NCBI GenBank assembly: GCA_964478995.1
Contig: CAYZJY010000082.1
Coordinates: forward strand, 1 to 8,122
Direction: 5' to 3'
Origin: NZWG01 sp964478995
GTDB taxonomy: Bacteria; Fidelibacterota; Marinisomatia; Marinisomatales; UBA1611
Length of the DNA stretch: 8,122 bases
How positions within the stretch are numbered: the first letter of the stretch is position 1; each line of letters begins with the position of its first letter. Shown here one piece after another: positions 6,634-8,122 of the stretch. The position numbers and the translations under genes are program-made. Below the pieces are notes generated by a model. That model saw only the letters and a program-made list of their open reading frames with translations. It did no database searches and was not told the DNA's origin.

Positions 6634-6717
6634 GCCCGGGTGGCGGAATTGGTAGACGCGCACGGTTCAGGTCCGTGTGTCCTAACAGACGTGCTGGTTC
6701 GACTCCAGTCTCGGGCA
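6634..6717 (+). tRNA. tRNA-Leu (anticodon CAG)
   Basis: Complete cloverleaf of 84 nt. The acceptor stem GCCCGGG pairs with CTCGGGC (one G-U), and the discriminator base is A6717. The D region carries the GGCGGAATTGGTAGACGC sequence shared by bacterial leucine tRNAs. The anticodon stem CACGG/CCGTG is perfect, with loop TTCAGGT, giving anticodon CAG at 6668-6670 (reads CUG). The long class II variable arm (GTC/GAC stem) and the T-arm with TTCGACT loop complete the fold. The 3' CCA is not encoded (CTT follows), so it must be added by a CCA-adding enzyme. The gene stands alone among plus-strand genes, 31 bp before the glycosyltransferase start. Confidence 0.97.
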
Positions 6718-6748
6718 CTTCAGTGTTATTATCCTTATATCTTAAGCA

Positions 6749-7843
6749 ATGAAGATCTTACTAATAGAACCCTATTATACTGGTTCCCACAAGCAATGGG
6801 TCGACGGCTATGAAAAGCACAGTGCGCATGAGATAAGATCACTCACCTTGAAAGGGCAATTCTGGAAATGGCGAATGCATGGTGGCGCTGTGACTCTCGC
6901 TAACGAGTTCAATCAAATGCAGTGGAATCCTGATCTAATTCTTGCCACGGACATGCTTGACCTTACCACTTTTCTTTCCCTGACCAGAAAAAGATCAAAT
7001 GGTATTCCAACAGCGATCTATTTCCATGAGAATCAATTATCATATCCTTGGTCTCCTGATGACAGAGACATACAAAATAAACGAGACAGTCACTATGGAT
7101 TCATTAATTATTCCTCTGCCCTTGCAGCAAATAAAATATTCTTCAATTCTAAGTTCCACATGAATTCATTTCTTGATGCATTGCACCCATTCCTAAGACA
7201 ATTTCCTGACCATCAAGGATTAGAAACAATTGGCAAGATCAAAGAAAGGTCACATGTGCTTTATTTGGGAATGGACCTAAAGATCTTGGACGATCATAAG
7301 ACAAATAATGATAATGGCCCAATAATCTTATGGAACCATCGTTGGGAATATGATAAGAACCCGGAATTATTCTTTGAAACAATAGGCCAGGTCAAAAATA
7401 GTGGTCAGGATTTTAAATTAGTTGTTCTAGGAGAGAATTTTAGTCAATCACCTGGAGTCTTTGAACAAAGCAAAAAGATATTTAAGGATAACATCATTCA
7501 TTGGGGCTATGCTGAATCATTCGATCAATATGCAGAATGGCTTTGGAGGGCCGATATCTTACCTGTAACCTCAAAACAAGAGTTTTTTGGTGCTAGTGTA
7601 ATGGAAGCGATCTATTGCGGCGCATGGCCTATTTTACCAAACCGCTTAACCTATCCTGAACTAATTCCTTTGAAGCAACACCCAGATAATTTCTACAATG
7701 ATCCAAATGAGTTATATGAAAAGGTTATTTGTGCATTAAAGAATTATAAAAAGGTCAGGGAAAATAGGCTAGATACTTTGGCACAACAATACAATTGGGA
7801 AACCATGGCACCTATTTACGATAGAGAATTAAATCTTATTTGA
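6749..7843 (+). CDS. DUF3524/GTDC1-like GT-B glycosyltransferase (bacterial homologue of tRNA-queuosine mannosyltransferase QTMAN)
   Basis: Cytoplasmic glycosyltransferase of 364 aa with no signal peptide or membrane segment. The N-terminal half matches the DUF3524 domain: MKILLIEPYYTGSHKQW (1-17), KWRMHGGA (40-47), YFHENQLSYPW (91-101) and FFNSKFHMNSF (131-141). The C-terminal half is a GT4-type donor-binding domain with WNHRWEYDKNP (195-205) and EFFGASVMEAIYCGAWPILP (278-297), where Glu278 and Glu286 form the E-x7-E nucleotide-sugar signature. The vertebrate member, GTDC1/QTMAN, transfers mannose from GDP-mannose to queuosine in tRNA-Asp. Transfer to queuosine by this bacterial protein is an inference from homology. 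Length and motifs look intact. The start ATG 6749 has no good Shine-Dalgarno and lies 31 bp after tRNA-Leu, so cotranscription with the tRNA is possible. It ends 19 bp short of the convergent phosphatase gene. Confidence 0.88.
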   Translation: MKILLIEPYYTGSHKQWVDGYEKHSAHEIRSLTLKGQFWKWRMHGGAVTLANEFNQMQWNPDLILATDMLDLTTFLSLTRKRSNGIPTAIYFHENQLSYPWSPDDRDIQNKRDSHYGFINYSSALAANKIFFNSKFHMNSFLDALHPFLRQFPDHQGLETIGKIKERSHVLYLGMDLKILDDHKTNNDNGPIILWNHRWEYDKNPELFFETIGQVKNSGQDFKLVVLGENFSQSPGVFEQSKKIFKDNIIHWGYAESFDQYAEWLWRADILPVTSKQEFFGASVMEAIYCGAWPILPNRLTYPELIPLKQHPDNFYNDPNELYEKVICALKNYKKVRENRLDTLAQQYNWETMAPIYDRELNLI

Positions 7844-7862
7844 TCTACTCAAGTCATGCATG

Positions 7863-8122
7863 TCATTTCTTTTTTATGATAACAAATGTCATGTCATCTT
7901 TGAGTTCTGCATGTCCATCTAACCAAGAATTACATAGATCGACCAGGCCATCCTTGATCTCCTCGGCAGACCTATCTACGAGAGACTTGATCTTTTCTTC
8001 TGTACGATCGTATCCTACCATTTCATCTGCCATGTTCTCTGCCTCTGGAAGCCCATCTGACATCATCACAAGTATGTCTCCTTTATTCTTGAAAGGTATT
8101 TCTTGCTCCATGTGAATCGCGC
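7863..8122 (-). CDS. SpoIIE/RsbU-type PP2C-family protein phosphatase, C-terminal part (5' end beyond the window)
   Basis: The frame is open to the right edge (it reads A-I-H before the first Met), so the true start is outside the window. The Met at 8111 is an internal residue and not a start. The visible 86 or so codons carry the end of the SpoIIE domain: GDILVMMSDGLPEAEN, then the amphipathic EEKIKSLVDRSAEEI helix, and the final metal-binding DDMTFVIIK before the stop. The Asp residues of SDG and DDM are metal ligands in PP2C phosphatases. Proteins of this family dephosphorylate anti-anti-sigma factors in partner-switching pathways, often behind GAF, PAS, HAMP or receiver domains; which sensor domain applies here cannot be seen. 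The gene converges on the glycosyltransferase with 19 bp between the stop codons and no recognisable terminator. Confidence 0.88.
   Translation of the reverse strand, partial: AIHMEQEIPFKNKGDILVMMSDGLPEAENMADEMVGYDRTEEKIKSLVDRSAEEIKDGLVDLCNSWLDGHAELKDDMTFVIIKKK

Noticed and set aside
6634..6717. tRNA-Leu as an integration site of a mobile element
   Set aside because: No integrase gene, no duplicated tRNA 3' end and no foreign-looking genes are seen on either side within the window.
7850..7866. Palindrome CATGCATG between the convergent genes as a bidirectional terminator
   Set aside because: The dyad does not extend beyond the 8-bp core, leaves no loop for a hairpin, and the neighbouring T-run belongs to the Lys codons at the phosphatase C-terminus.
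7840..8115. Plus-strand 91-codon frame at the right end
   Set aside because: It is antisense to the SpoIIE-type phosphatase, whose SDG and DDM motifs fix the minus strand as coding, and its Ser-rich translation is typical of a shadow frame.

Overview
The window looks like chromosomal DNA of a bacterium in the FCB superphylum, most plausibly a marine Candidatus Marinimicrobia (SAR406 / Neomarinimicrobiota) or a close relative. The best clue is the secreted protein in the middle. It ends in a type A sorting domain with the NFPNPFNP motif and a YDMMGRLV / GMYFYM / KMLFIK tail, the pattern seen on type IX secretion (T9SS) cargo in Marinimicrobia, Ignavibacteria, Calditrichota and Bacteroidota. 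The DNA is AT-rich, genes are tightly packed and Shine-Dalgarno sequences are often weak. The phylum call is an inference from protein style, not from a marker-gene comparison.

Left half (1-4188, minus strand): a compact gene train read right to left. The order is smpB (trans-translation factor), tyrS (tyrosyl-tRNA synthetase), a PafA-like exported alkaline phosphatase, an ABC exporter ATPase with a C-terminal DUF4162-like domain, and the first 13 codons of what is probably its permease. Three junctions are 4-bp ATGA stop/start overlaps and the fourth has one base between stop and ATG. This is almost certainly one operon with translational coupling. It ties two translation-quality genes to a periplasmic phosphatase and a NatA/YhaQ-type exporter.

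Middle (4189-6537): a 198-bp divergent intergenic region, then a 716-aa secreted protein on the plus strand. It consists of a signal peptide, a right-handed beta-helix with about eleven GG[A/L/I] coils, a fibronectin-III-like domain and a T9SS type A C-terminal sorting domain.

Right part (6538-8122): a tRNA-Leu(CAG) gene without an encoded CCA lies 31 bp upstream of a DUF3524/GTDC1-type GT-B glycosyltransferase. The vertebrate homologue of that enzyme is the tRNA-queuosine mannosyltransferase QTMAN. Converging on it from the right edge is the C-terminal part of a SpoIIE/RsbU-type PP2C phosphatase, cut off by the window end.

No insertion sequence, CRISPR array, phage gene or clear defence system is visible. 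The observations most worth following are the bacterial QTMAN-like enzyme beside a tRNA gene, and the PafA phosphatase built into a translation operon. No gene-free stretch exceeds about 200 bases.
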